NCBI GenBank assembly: GCA_951804985.1
Contig: OX638130.1
Span: forward strand, 105,102,040-105,166,039
From: Dryomyza anilis
Lineage: Eukaryota > Arthropoda > Insecta > Diptera > Dryomyzidae
Direction of reading: 5' to 3'
DNA length: 64,000 bases
In this document: positions 46,463 through 59,170 of the stretch, piece by piece
How the letters are laid out: the number at the start of each line of letters is the position of its first letter
How positions within the stretch are numbered: position 1 is the stretch's first letter
The notes under the pieces: generated by a model
The model's database searches: none
Told to the model about the DNA's origin: nothing
What the model saw: the letters and a program-made list of their open reading frames with translations, nothing else
Made by a program: the position numbers and the translations under genes

Positions 46463-49400
46463 ATGCGTTACTTTTTATTGGTCGCGGTCGCCATTGCATA
46501 TGTTGCATATGTGAGCACGGGTAAATTACTTCAGTTTTAATATTTTTTTTTTATAAAGAGTAATCTAAAATTATTGAAGAATTATTCAAAAAATAATATA
46601 AAAGTTATAAAAAAATATATATATAAAGAAATTCTAATTTGAAAAAAAAAACAGTGAAATTTCACCAATATTGTGATTTATTTTGTATATAACAAATATT
46701 ACCTATTTCTGGAATAGTGCCATTGCATAAGACCTTCAATACATTTCGATGAGTAATTGATTTTTTCAAAATTAAATACGTCTGTACAACACAATCTTAT
46801 CTTCATTTTTTGTTTTTTTTTCACGCTTGGTAGTAAATTGTAGGATAACTATACTATAAATAAAAAAAATATATCAAACGAATGTGTGGAATTTGTAGTA
46901 ATTGTGTGGTAATTCGAAAAATACGTTTAAAGTATATAGGAAATAGTGTATAACTGTACTGATAGTATATTTATATGATAAAGGTCAATCCTTTAAAGAA
47001 GAATGAGTAATAAAAAATTCAAACGGTATTTCTTAACCGGATTTCGTTAAAAATTCGCCACATTGACTTCATCATCCAATATAGCATTTTTAGGGATTGA
47101 CCTTTGTATTTATATTCTTTAATATTATTTTTATTGTCAGTCTAGTGTTATTACCCTACGGGGAAACGAACCGGTCCTAGACTAGGCAAGTGACTGGTTC
47201 CTCGGAGATAGTTAACCGGTTCTAATTTTGGCACTTTTAAATGAAATCAATCGGCAACTTTAACATGACGTTGTCCTAGGGAGGGGTCAATTAACACCTC
47301 CTCCAGACCTTTAGACCTATCACAGTACTGGTCTTTAAAATCGTGTTCTTTTGACCGGTACCTTTAGGTCTATCCCAGAACTAGTCCTCAAAATCCTGTT
47401 CTGTGATCGGTATAAATGCTACGTTCAGTAAAAAAAAAATGTTTTTTTATTTATTTTTTATTGTTACTTTTTATTATTTGCCATTTACATTATATTTTAT
47501 TTTACCTTCTTCTTCAAGCATTCATATTTCATTAATTATTCCACCTTGCAAGAGTTCATTACAATTACTTGGAAGACATGCTGAATTTAAATCAATGCTG
47601 TATCGAAAAACAGTCTACGAATTATAGACGCTGCGTGTAAATAAGTCTCGTGACTATGGCGCCACCTAGTGCCTCTTCGCACTAGTTAGCATTGACACGA
47701 TCCATCTCCTCATGCAGACGTTTAGACCTATTACAAAACTGATGTTTAAGAACCTGTCCTTAGTCGGTATAAATGGTTCCGGTCACGTGATAGGTAGTTT
47801 TAGTCCAATTTATACCTTTTTCCCGCATGGTATTATTACAGAGTGCACAGAGAAAAATAATTTGTTGTGACCAGCAATACATTGACCAAACCAATTTATT
47901 GGGTTCTCGTAAATGCTAAATTCAAATAATTTCGTTTAAAACAAATCAGTTTGGTATTACAAATACTTTTCTTTTATTCTATAATAATTCCAAAACCGGT
48001 TTTTTTTTGTACACTGTTAGATATTTTTCCTATTACTCTACTGATTCAGATATGTAAAAATGTTTTTTTTATTTGATAGAAAATATTGTACACTTAAACA
48101 CATGTTATGTAGCCGAGGTAGCTCAGTGGTTAGTGCGTTGGACTGTGAGCCGAAAGGTCCACGGTTCGCGCCTGGACTGGGGCTAACAACATCTTTTCAT
48201 AGAAACAATTTTCTATACCGCGCTACCGCTCGGCAGTAAATGGCAAACCTACGAGAGTAAAACATTGCCTATGAAAAGCTCTCACCCGCCGTTCGGATTC
48301 GGCAATAATCTGTAGGTCCCACCACTTTGAGTACAAATATAAGACGCACAGTTCAAAATGGTGAGAGAGCTCGGTCTAAGTTCTTATAGAACTGTAGTGT
48401 CAAACTATTATTATTATGTTTAGGGACACATAAAAATTCACTTCACTATAACGAATATTATCTTTAAAACTAGATTAGATATGAGAACGTTAACTATATG
48501 ATTGCAAAATTTGAACAATACAAGTTACATGCAATAAAAAAAACTGTTCTTGTGTTAAACGACATATAAGGGCATGTTTCAGTTATAGATTGATATTCAT
48601 AAGATTATATGTAAGGAAACATTTTTGAATTTGATGTCACCGTTCCCTTATTGTCCCGTAACTATAGTAACAGTTAAGTTGGAACTTAAATTAATTTAAT
48701 TTTTCAAAGTTTTCCTATGAAAATATCAAAAAGCTGTACATCAAATAAACTCCAGTTTAAATTTCAATGTACTTGGTTTGTCTTGAACGATTTAAATTCA
48801 TTTGAAAAACAACTTTTATTGATTACACTGCATTTATGGCGCTGATTCCGAAAATGGCATGAGTTTTGTCAAATTGGCTCTAGTTTTTGAGATATAGCCC
48901 TTTTTTCAATTTACCATTATTTTGGTCTTCTATTATTTTTAAAATTACAGCAAAAGAAAATAATGAAATTATCTTTTCAATATAAGACGCAGAAAATATC
49001 GCGCTAGAATATAACCATTTTAATTAATGCTTAAAAAAATTTGTTTGCGAGATATAAACAAAAGAAATTCAAATTTGTTAAAAAAAATGAAAATTTTAGT
49101 AATAAAATGTGGAGAAAAATGTTATAAATTATTTTTATGAACTTTTATGTGGCGTCAAGTAGAGATGGGTGCGTGCCTGTTTTTGATGGCACGGACACGC
49201 ACGGGCACGCCGATAGGTGACACGCAGGAGCACGAGCCCGACGAGTAAATTTACAGGCACGCTCGAGAAGCACGATAAAATACGGGATTTTAAAAGACAC
49301 GAAGAAACACGGAATAACACGACAAAACACGGAAAAACACGGAAAAACACGGAAAAGCACGAATAAAGCACCGATAAACATGAAAAAGCAAGCTTAACGT

Positions 49401-52400
49401 GAAAAATAATACCGGAACCGTTTAGATTTTTGGAACCAAAATCGTACGCACGGGCACGACAGCAACTAGCACGCACGGAGATTTGCACGAACTCAGATTT
49501 TCGGGCGTGACACGAAAAAAGCACGGCACGCGCCCATCTCTTGCGTCAAGTATCCTACTTAAAACCTTAGAAAACAAATTAAAACTATTGGTTAAAAATT
49601 TATAAATACAATATTAAATAAAGATAACATTTATTTACTTAATAAATTAAAATCGGCAAAATTTACAAAATCAGAAATTTAAAATTTAACAAGTAAAAAA
49701 GTTGTCCTTATTTAATCTACACCCAGAAACAGTTTTTTACTATTAAAAATAGTCAAAAGGAATAATTATTTCTTTAATCGGAAAATACCATTAAATAATA
49801 GAAAATACTATGACATTACCATTAAGTTTATATGAAATGATTTCTTTTTTGTATACTATTAAATCAATAATTGTCCTATTGACCAGTTTTAATGGGATTT
49901 GAGGGAATTTTTTTCTGGGTGTAGTAATTATAATTTTTTAACTAAAGTATTTTCTTAATTGGGGTTTTTAAACGAATACATGGCGCGAGATAACTTGGCA
50001 GAAAATTCCTTTTTAACTTATAGAAGACTTGGTAGAAGACTTGTATCTATTGTTCACAATTATTTCAAAGATCAATATTCGGCTTTTTGCTACTTATAAA
50101 CTATTGTAGGACTTAAGCTTTTAAAAAAACATACTTATTTTATTAGTCAACACAACATTTATATAGGTTATAGTTATGTCTAGTAAATCATGAATACATA
50201 TTCATTATGTATTTTCCAATAGTAATAAATAATAGTTGCAAAGTATTATTTGTCTAAATAATAAATTGGTCAAATATTGACAATAACTTGATGTCCGTCT
50301 TATCTAATCGAAAACTGATAGCAAGTGAGCTTGACATTATAAAGCTATTTTTATGTTTTTAGTAAAAAAAAAAACACACACACACAATATTCGATCAACT
50401 AAACTCGATTTTACTACAAACTAAAGATATATGCAATAATAAACAGTTATCTAATATTGTGCAATCTCATAGCAACGCACCCAAAATATACTATTCTGCA
50501 ATTTCTAAGTCACCATTGTACATTCATGTTGTATTTTCAGAATAAAGTATGAACAATAATCATTTTTATTACGTTTACAGTTGATTACATATCAAAAAGA
50601 TATCGGTTTTAGAAATAAAAATCACTCACTAAATTTGACGACATGTTTAAAGCTAAATGTATTTGGTGTTTAGAGTTTTATCTCTAAATCATTGCTATAT
50701 AAGTATTTGCCATGAATACAAAAAAACATACCGACGGTTGGCATATCTAAGGTTTGGCAGTCGTAAATTTGAACTTTCCAGTCTGCCATGCACAACATTC
50801 TGCCTTGAATAACTTAGAGAAAAATTTCGATCTCGTTATTTTATCGAGTATATATTTTTTTAATTTCTCGAATATTCAAATTATTTGATATTTACGATCG
50901 TAGTCATCTCGAACTTTGCTTATGTTTATTTCTTCGATATCAGTTTGATATTAAATAATTTCTGAAATCGAGAAAACTTCGACAGAACGCATCGATATCG
51001 CTACGAGAGAGTGTCCGATATCGTGTGGTTTCTTCTTCTTTTCGCATTGATCTCGTAACGATATCGAAACGAATGGCATACTTGGTTATTACAAAAAAAG
51101 TTCGAAAATATTTAAATGAAATATTCGAATATTGATATTACTTATACATACATCGTAAATGCAACTTATTTTGTAGCACTAAATGTACCTATGTAAAATT
51201 TTAATGTTTATTATTCTTGAGTAAAAGAAATAATTACCCGACTATATAAATATAACTGCAAATGAAGGGTTTGGTGCAAAAAAGGGTCAAGTCAACATTT
51301 TTTAGAAATTGAGTTTTTGATGACAAAATCATTCATATCCGAGTGGTGGTAATACATCTAAAAGTTAAAACGACGAATTTTAATATAAATTTAATTACAA
51401 TAAAATGCTATTTTTGTGTGACACAACATTGTGTGACAATTTTTTGGGGCAAAAAAGGTCAAGTCCAGCAGTTTTAATTACGTTTTTAAGCCAATTTACA
51501 TGGCACAGTGTGCCCAAACGCTCTTAAATCGGGTGAAATTCAGTTTTTTCGGAACCACTCATTCGCTTTTAAAAATTTAAAAAGTGTTGTGCAGAAAAAA
51601 CTTGAGAGAACTTAAGTTTTAAAATTGGGCAAAAAATAAGTAAGGGTCAAAAATACGTAGAAATAACTCGTCCCTAAAATTGCTTACTTAAAATTTGACT
51701 TTGGACTTTGAAAACTTTTCTGCAGGGGGGTCAAAATCAAAAATTAATTTTAAAAACTTGAATTTTGACCAGTGTTGCCAGATTGGTTAAATATATTTTG
51801 GATGAGTTTTGTCATTTAAAAGATTCTCAGTAATGTTATCTATCAAAAAAATATAACAAAAATGCATGTTACTGAAGAAAAAAAATACTTACGGAGATTT
51901 GCGTAAAAGTCCAATTTAAAAAAAAAATGAAAAAAAAATCGACTTTACAATTTTATATTTACTAAACCACTTGAGATATTTACAAACGGTTTTAAGTTTA
52001 TGATTTATGTGTTAATTGTTTATGAAAGTCCCATACAAAAATTTTGATTTCAGGATAAACTGTACAATCTGTGTATAAATAAAGTAAACTCTTAAAAATT
52101 TAAAAAAAAACATGTATCAGTCTATATCTTTAAAACTAATCAAGATATTTTCTCATGTAAGCACATTTTCTTTAGATATCAATGTAAGCTTTTTATAACC
52201 AAAGAATTTTAAAAATCGTATAACTTTTATATTTTTTACAATTTTTGAAAAAATGTTCATGACAAAAATCTCAACTTTGCTGATTTTTATCTCCATAGCC
52301 ATGAAAGATACAAACTACAATTTTAAAACTTAAGTTCTCTTAAGTTTTCTCTGCACAACACTTTTTTTGATTACAATTGGCAATTTTAAACAGTTTTTAT

Positions 52401-55400
52401 TGATTTTCCAGTTAAGTGAAAAAATGGACTTAACCTATTTTTGAACCAAACCCTACAAATATTCTTCTTGAGTCACAGAAATAACAGAAATAACAGAAAT
52501 ACGAATATTTTTATTACACCAAAAATAGAGTAATAAAATCGTACCTTATTTTTCGTTGAACTGTAGAAGAAATTTGAGAACTACGATATTTTTCGTTATT
52601 TGTGCCTGTCATTATTTATGTTAGACTGTTTTTCATTCACGCTAAAACTTTCACAAGATTGAACCATGTACATTTTTTTTATGATGGTGCTTTTTAAAAC
52701 TCTTTATGCATTTTAAACATTTCATTATTTTTTTAACCATTTCTTAGAATTGTGCTGTTATTTCAATGACATATTATGCACTAACTGGGTTCATAAAAAA
52801 GTATTTCAATAAAAAGGCATACAACAAAATAAAATATTCTGAAAACAGCCCTTTCACACCTTGGGTTTCTCGAATTTTGCAAAATTCAATTATTTTCAAT
52901 TAATTCAGCAAATTTCTGTATACAACAACAACTTTGGCAAAATCTTTAGTTGATGCAGTTTTCGCATTGTTTGCTTTTGATTCTTTCTTCAAGGCACATA
53001 ATTCTTATTGTGTTCATTGGAAACGGAAAACTTAAGTGACTTGAAATGTGGAATCTGCAGAGAAAAATTGCTGATGAAAGGTCTTGACTGCTGGCTCTGA
53101 AACAGCTGTACGATCTGCCACGTAATTTGGCAATTGTTTGTTGTTTGGACTTTGAGCACTTTAAAACATTATTAAGTTTTAAATATGTGCAAAGATTTCT
53201 GAGTTTTAATTAAATTTAGCTTTTATTTCAATAATATTGTATTATTCCCATTTTAATTCCGTTTCACTTTTTTCGATATAGAAAGTGCTATGGAGAACAT
53301 TTTCTTTAAAACTCTTCAAACCACCTACCAGATTCAAAATATTCAGATAATTTGTTAGAAAGGGCTTGTGAAAAAACCAGTAAGAAAATGTAAAAGAGTA
53401 ATGATAGGAAACTGATCATTGTATTTGTTCCTTGTCATGCCCCGATCAATAACAAGACCAACATGATCAGAACATGTTAATGTCTATCCTAATAAAAAAA
53501 GTTTCTCCATGGGATAAAAGGAGTTTCAAGGAAGAAAGGAGTGGTTAGTGAGTTGGACTGCGAGTTGAAAGGTCCCCGGTTCAGGCCCCTGGACTGGGGC
53601 TAAAAACATCTTTTCATAGAAACATTTTTCTATACCGCGCTACCTCTCGGCATTAAATGGCAAACCTACGAGAGTAAAACATTGCCTATGAAAAGCTCTC
53701 ACCCTGTAGGTCCCACCAGTTTGAGTACAAATATAACACGCACAGCTCAAAATTGTGAGAGAGCTCGGCCGAAGTTATATACAGGACTGTAGCGCCAAAC
53801 TATTATATTATTATCAAATGAAATAAGTTTAGAATAAGAGTAAGATTAATAAGCCTGTTTAGTTCAACAACTTCGAATAGCGCCACGTTTTGAATCAGAC
53901 ATAAATGTAAAAGTCTGATAGCAAATCACATCAGACAATTATGTCATCCTGAAATAAATTTATATTCAGGTAATTTAGACTTCAAACATTGACTTCTTGA
54001 CATAAAAAAGTTCTAAATTACACAGCACAACAAAAAAACCAGTTGGGAAGGTTAGATTACATGGTAAATTTTAAATTTGGTGTTATCACGATAGTTAGGA
54101 ATTTCAAAATTATAGTCGGTCTAAGCCGACTATAAATACCCTACACATATGTGTGTATACCATTCAAAGTGGTATATTGGTCACCAGGGTATACGAATCC
54201 TGAAAATAATTACAAACTTTCAATCGCTGAAGAATTTCCATTCATTTGATACCCATATTTACAAATGGGTAGGTGTACCGAATTTTGAATTTTTTTTTTG
54301 GGAACCACAACTCGTTTCGCAGGAAAACATTATTTTCATGTATTTCAGCATGATGTCAATATATATTTGACCAAAAAAGTTTACCTAAGCATGTATACAG
54401 TAAAATTGATCTGTAGATGTAAATTTAAAATGAGGTATTTTTGAATATAAATGGTCAGATCACAGGTCACAATGGACCGATTCGCACATACAGCGTAGGT
54501 ATATAAGTAATCTAAATTAATCTAACTCTTCAAATGTTTAAGTAGTAGGGATTTCTACAGACAGACAGACATCGCTAAATCGACTCAGGAGGTCATACTG
54601 ATCAAGAATATATATACTTTTCCATACCGGAGATGTTTTCTACCGGGTGTTACAAACGGCGTACCAAACTATATACCCTTTCACTCTTAGTGTAGGGTAT
54701 AAAGATGATCCGCTTTATAAGTATAATTTTCCAATGGACGTCAAGATTCTCATCACTACACCGCATACTCAGTTTTTTCAGATTGCCTCAAGTTTTTGAA
54801 TTATTACGTAAAACAAATATACATTGCAATTTTCGTGTTTTTCTACATATTTTGATATCCAACTTTTTTCAGATTTGAGGTTTCAATCACATTTCATTTG
54901 TATTCTATTGAGAATACTGTAGCTAATATTTTTAAATAAAGCATATGAAATTCGGATTGATCTGACCAAAGTATTGGACAGTCAAACGCAAAAAATATTA
55001 ATTTTATAATTCAATAAATGTACATATTATATCTAAAACTAGATACATAATTGTATGATTCCGCTTACTTTGTTTATACAAATAACTATTTAAGTCTTCA
55101 AATCTGTAAAAAGTTAAAGACCAAAATATGTAGAAAAACACGAGAATTGTATTGTATTACATAATAAATTGAGGCAATCTGAAAAAACTGAGTATGAGGT
55201 CGTGATTAGAAACTTAAAGTCCTACGGAAAATTATACTCAGATCGTGGATAAACACAAAAGACCACAATTTGTTATCTATTACTGTGACAACTTTGAGTG
55301 TACAGAAAACTATTTTAATTTGAAAGAGCTTGAATAATCGGTAATAGGGGTTAAGAGGGTAAAAGGACTTAATAATGGAGAATAATTTAAATATGCATCG

Positions 55401-56344
55401 AATAAAATAATGGTTAGCGTACAAGGAAGCCTGGTGAGCCAATTTGATACGGATAGCAACTTTGAAAAGTGTTACGTTTTGAATGAAGCTCATTTCCATC
55501 TTTTTACCATTTTCCACATAGTTTAAAAATCATTAATTGATATAATGCTGGATAGATTTTGCAATATAATTTACATGTTAATGCTTAAAATATACAAACT
55601 CACCTAAATTTCTTGTTTTCGTATTTTTCAGAGTCCTGTGTGCAGTGCAACTCAGCCAACGATCCAAAATGCGCCACCAATCCCGACTCGTACATGGCCA
55701 AGCAATGCAACAATTCCTCATCGATTTGCTATACGCGCGTTCAAGGTAAGCAAGGGATATGGCTAATGTGGGAAGTGTGATTAAAAATAAGATTTTTTTT
55801 TTCAGATGGTCAAACCATACGTGGTTGTGCCGCCGAACTGGACAACAGCACCGCATCGCGTTGCAACAATGAGATGGAGTGTTTGATCTGCTCCTTCATG
55901 GAGGGCTGCAATCGCAATGTCTTCCCGACGCATCGTCCCAGATGCATACAGTGCTCGGGCAGCAACAGCAGCACATGCGCCACCGACAGCTTTGCCACCT
56001 CCAGCGTCTGTCCATTGTATAAATTGGGTGACAAGTGTTACATTCGCCAGACAGGTGAGTGTTGTTGTTATAGATGAAGATGTAATTTTTATTTAATTTT
56101 ATCTATGCTTCGTTCTATCTTAGGCAAGAACGACACAAACGCCTTCTCGCGCGGCTGTCTCTCCTCGGCACAGGCACAAAAACTTTGCGTTGACACCAGC
56201 AACTGCTACACGTGCGAAGGTGCCGGCTGCAATTACTTGGCTCTCAACGATACCCAGATTCCATTGGCACGCGATTCCGCCAGCATTGTTGGTTTTTCGT
56301 TGACGATGCTTTTGGCTGTTGTCGCTGCCGCACGTTTCTTCTAA
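46463..56344 (+). CDS. GPI-anchored cysteine-rich DUF753/Ly6-like protein
   Basis: Exons 46463-46520, 55632-55745, 55806-56054 and 56124-56344, phase 1 at all three introns, give 213 aa. Residues 1-18 are a signal peptide (MRYFLLVAVAIAYVAYVS). Two cysteine-rich modules follow, beginning ESCVQCNS and RCIQCSGS. They carry CYTRVQ, RGC, CLICSFMEGCN, CYIRQTG, RGC and CYTCEGAGCNYL; the pattern CxxC...CY...GC...CxxCxxxxCN is that of insect DUF753 proteins, which belong to the Ly6/three-finger group. The C-terminus (SIVGFSLTMLLAVVAAARFF) is a GPI-attachment signal. Expected location: outer cell surface; the ligand is unknown. The 9.1-kb first intron is the weak link, but the phase, the Glu created at the junction and the promoter all fit. 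AATAAA at 56598-56603 is the likely poly(A) signal. Confidence 0.82.
47150..47825. repeat. Repeats with GACCTATNNCAGAACTGGT motif (intron 1)
   Basis: TTTAGACCTAT(C/T)ACA followed by (A/C)TGGT(C/T)TTTAA and (G/C)TGTTCTT occurs at about 47312 and 47727, and a related form at about 47368, each followed by a GGTATAAATG-like or GGTACCT segment. It reads as pieces of one diverged element. No ORF. Confidence 0.45.
48110..48416 (+). mobile_element. tRNA-derived SINE, full length (intron 1)
   Basis: The tRNA-like head (TAGCCGAGGTAGCTCAGTGG; B box GGTTCGCGCC), the shared body and the (TTA)n tail are all present. It differs from the 39.4-kb copy at scattered sites. A target duplication is unclear because the tail runs into TTATG, which also precedes the element. 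Confidence 0.9.
49160..49542. mobile_element. Non-autonomous hAT element with 8-bp TSD (intron 1)
   Basis: The 8-bp direct repeat GCGTCAAG at 49152-49159 and 49543-49550 immediately flanks inverted ends TAGAGATGGGTGCGTGCC and, in complement, AAGAGATGGGCGCGTGCC. The 8-bp duplication and AGAGATGGG ends are typical of hAT transposons. The interior is made of CACGG and CACGAA units (for example AACACGGAAAAACACGG). The open frames on the minus strand come from that repeat. Confidence 0.92.
49718..49923. mobile_element. ACACCCAGAAA MITE, copy 1 (intron 1)
   Basis: It begins TACACCCAGAAA and ends with the complement (TTTCTGGGTGTA). The inner 190 bp are about nine-tenths identical by eye to 57226-57449, including ATCAATAATTGTCCTATTGA and TTTTAATGGGATTTGAGGG. 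A short non-autonomous DNA element. Confidence 0.88.
51266..52454. mobile_element. 1.2-kb foldback element (intron 1)
   Basis: AGGGTTTGGTGCAAAAAAGG at the left end is inverted at the right end (GAACCAAACCCT at 52443-52454). A second, inner pair GTGCAGAAAAAACTTGAGAG (about 51590) and its complement (about 52340-52362) lies further in. The whole sequence is roughly symmetric around 51970. No transposase frame. Confidence 0.75.
53540..53813 (+). mobile_element. SINE with internal deletion (intron 1)
   Basis: The head starts at GTGGTTAGTGAGTTGGACTG, without the first bases of the A box. The body lacks the GCCGTTCGGATTCGGC segment (it jumps from CTCTCACCC to TGTAGGTCCCACC). It ends in the usual GTAGCGCCAAAC and TTA tail. 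Confidence 0.85.
54110..54703. mobile_element. Element with TACCCTACAC ends (intron 1)
   Basis: GCCGACTATAAATACCCTACAC near the left is roughly inverted at the right (GTGTAGGGTATAAAG near 54690). Inside are GACAGACAGACATCGCTAAA and GACTCAGGAGGTCATACTGA, text seen often in fly transposon relics. No intact ORF. Confidence 0.55.
54750..55208. mobile_element. Foldback element with about 100-bp arms (intron 1)
   Basis: The left arm 54750-54869 (CATACTCAGTTTTTTCAGAT, then TTCGTGTTTTTCTACATATT) is inverted at 55109-55208 with scattered changes. The loop is about 240 bp. It lies 420 bp upstream of exon 2 of the DUF753-like gene. Confidence 0.85.
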
Positions 56345-57225
56345 GAGATGGCGCTAATTTCCAAAACAGAAATCAAGATCAAAAGCCGTCTGTTTTTTAG
56401 TTTTTTTTAGCACACAAATTTTAATTTTGATGTCATTTTACTCTACTTTTTTAAATATATTTTCGATTATTCACTTTTTTATATTTTTCTAATATTGATT
56501 TGTATTACACTTTTTAGTTAATTTTATTTTTTTATTAAATATTGTGAATCATTTTTTATATTCGCTGTAAAAGAAGAAACTGTATTAAAAGGCGAAAAAT
56601 AAATTCATAATAAAAACCAAAACCTACCATAAATATATATTTTATTGTACTTTGAAATGGCGGCCGGATATACAACAACAACAATTAGTTGTTGTTGTTT
56701 TTGTTGCTCTATTTGAAAAACTCCACAAAGTGTACGAAGTGAGTTTGTTTTCCATTTATTTTTATGAAGTGTCAGTGAAATGCGTTCCACACAAATTGCT
56801 CGAACTTCGTTCGGCAAAAGTCATAAGAATGTCATTGATGCAGATGTAGATGATGATGATGAAGTCGTAGTAAAAGGAAATTTGTTCACAGCAATCACCG
56901 GAAGCAGTAGTTGCTTCAAGGCATAAATGTTTCAACGGCTTTCAATTAATTGATGCAATATTTACTATGTATATAGTATGTAGTTTCATATTTTCATTAA
57001 TGGTATAATGCGAAAAATCTATAGAAAGGGAAAATATAGTTTATTTACTATGAATTAAGAATATCCAGTGAAGTATTTCTATTTAATGCATATATTGTAT
57101 GAATAAGTTAAAGTACTAGTTAGTAAATAACCGGAGATGGTGAAAATGGCCCCTAGTCAAAAATTTAAAAATTTAATTAAAATGAAGAATATTTTGTAGT
57201 AAGCGAAATTGTTCATAATCGGGAA
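56345..57225. other. 3' flank of the DUF753-like gene
   Basis: The 3' UTR runs to the AATAAA at 56598-56603. Beyond it lies AT-rich DNA with a short palindrome (ACAACAACAATTAGTTGTTG near 56678) and no gene. Confidence 0.5.
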
Positions 57226-57449
57226 TACACCCAGAAAAAAATACTATATAAATAATAGTTTTTTACTATTAAAAATATTCAATAGGATAAATTATTATTT
57301 TAATCGGAAAATAATATTAAATACTAGGAAATACCATGACATTGCCATTGAGTTTATATGGAAAGATTTATTTTTTGTACACTATTAAATCAATAATTGT
57401 CCTATTGACCAATTTTAATGGGATTTGAGGGAATTTTTTTCTGGGTGTA
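57226..57449. mobile_element. ACACCCAGAAA MITE, copy 2
   Basis: Same family as 49718-49923, with TACACCCAGAAAAAAAT at the left and the complement at the right. It is about 18 bp longer than copy 1 because of an extra ATACTATATAAATAATAG near the left end. Confidence 0.88.
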
Positions 57450-58256
57450 CAATTCTCGAGTTCGTGCGTAATATTTGGTTGCTACAATGAAGAATATATT
57501 CCCTTTTTGTGAACATTTTTAAAATCGGCAAATGAGCCGTAATTTTTGTAAGTGGTAAAAGTTTTGGTAGCGTCACAGTGGGGCAGTGAGTACCTATAGT
57601 TGGCGAAAACCACAAAAATCAAATTGACCCCAGACATTGCATAGTAAATTAAATTACTACAATACTGTATCACTAAATATATGTCATATGAGCATTTCCT
57701 GGGGTTCCGGGCGGGACATTTGTACGCTTAAAACTTTAATATCTTTAATATTTTCTTGATTTTGTTTGTGCATGTAGTATTTAAATAGGATTAAACATCT
57801 GCATACGTTAGATCAAAAGATATAAATAAAATAGTGGCTTTTCCGGACGGGACAAAAACGGAAGTAAATATCGAGGTTCATATGGATATTCCAAAAAGTC
57901 AGCGAATTTTTTGCACTACAATTTTTTACTAAAAATAACTAAAAATAATTTTGTACATGACAATATTAATAATCATTATTACGAAATGAAAAGTGATGTA
58001 CTATTCAAATTTTCAGATGTTTTTTTTAAGTTTTTTAATTTTTTTAAACATTTTTTTGAAAAAAAAAAAAAAAATTTTGATATTTTTATACTGTTGTTTT
58101 GCATTTTTAGTACTCAAAGTTCTGGACGGGACAGATTTCAATTAGCTGTCAAACATTTTTTACTTAGCACACATATTAAACTTTTCTAAACAATTATTAA
58201 AATGTTGCCATTTATACTAATATTAACAATTTCAACAATTTCTGGTTGTATGGGTA
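57450..58256. other. Intergenic, nothing recognised beyond a repeat fragment
   Basis: The piece at about 57687-57745 (GGGGTTCCGGGCGGGACATT, TACGCTTAAAACTTTAATAT) matches 36185-36230. The rest is AT-rich with poly-A and poly-T runs. Confidence 0.4.
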
Positions 58257-59164
58257 CTAGGGGTTCTAATCCCGAAGCATTTTGGCAATCCCGGGACTTT
58301 CAGGATTAGAAAAATTATCCCGGGATCCCGGAATATATCCTGGATTATGTCCCGAATGATTGAAGTTTGTATTACAGGTACCAAATAAGTAATTTTACAC
58401 ATTAAGTCGGATCGGCATATTTTTCCCATAGTTGTAAAAGGTCTTAATTTACATAGTGCTGCTAGAGCTTATCACAAGAAAATTTGAGTCGGAAAATAAT
58501 TTGCTGTGCTTGAGTATTGCAGACGAAGTTAAAAACACTTTAAATTAATATTTTATAATTAAATTTTTACTCATTACATTATATTGTTTATGATTTATTG
58601 GCGTACGCGCATTGCAACTGAAGGTAAAAAAATAACTTTAAGAAATAATTTTATGTTTAGGGTAATAAAAATGTATTTTGTATCAGAATAGGTTCCAAAA
58701 ATTAGAGTTTAAATCTATTAATGTCCTCCTAAAATTTCAGAAATTGGGAAGTTTAAAACACCAAAAAAATCGTAAATTTATTTGATAAAACCGGAATATT
58801 ATTCAGGAGGATATTAATATATTCAAACTCTATTTTTTGAGCCTATTCCGATATTTACATGGTAAAAAAAATCAAAAATACGAATTTGTTTTTAAATTTA
58901 TCTGTAATGCTTAAGCACAGGACATTTTTTTCGATCAAATTTTTATGTAACTTTTAGGCCGTATTACAATTTGATATTAAAATATAAGTTTAATTTCGAT
59001 CCGCACTATTAAACATATAGTTTTGTATCATTTACATGAAATCAAACATTTGTCATCAAATCTATTAACGACTGCAAATTTAAAATTTAATAGTTTTAAT
59101 ATTTTCTACATGTTATTTTGATTGGCAATCCGAAATTTCAGGATCCCAGGATTGGAAGCCCTAG
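58257..59164. mobile_element. hAT-like element with CTAGGG ends
   Basis: CTAGGGGTTCTAATCCCG at the left and the complement of CTAGGGCTTCCAATCCTGG at the right form imperfect inverted ends. The direct repeat TGGGTA directly abuts both ends (58251-58256 and 59165-59170). An inner inverted pair is centred near 58760. No transposase frame. The end sequence resembles hAT MITEs, but hAT duplications are normally 8 bp, so the assignment is tentative. Confidence 0.7.
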
Positions 59165-59170
59165 TGGGTA

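Noticed and set aside
49135..49524. 129-codon minus-strand open frame rich in Cys and Arg
   Set aside because: It covers the CACGG repeat interior of a hAT element and its terminal repeats; no family features or start context.
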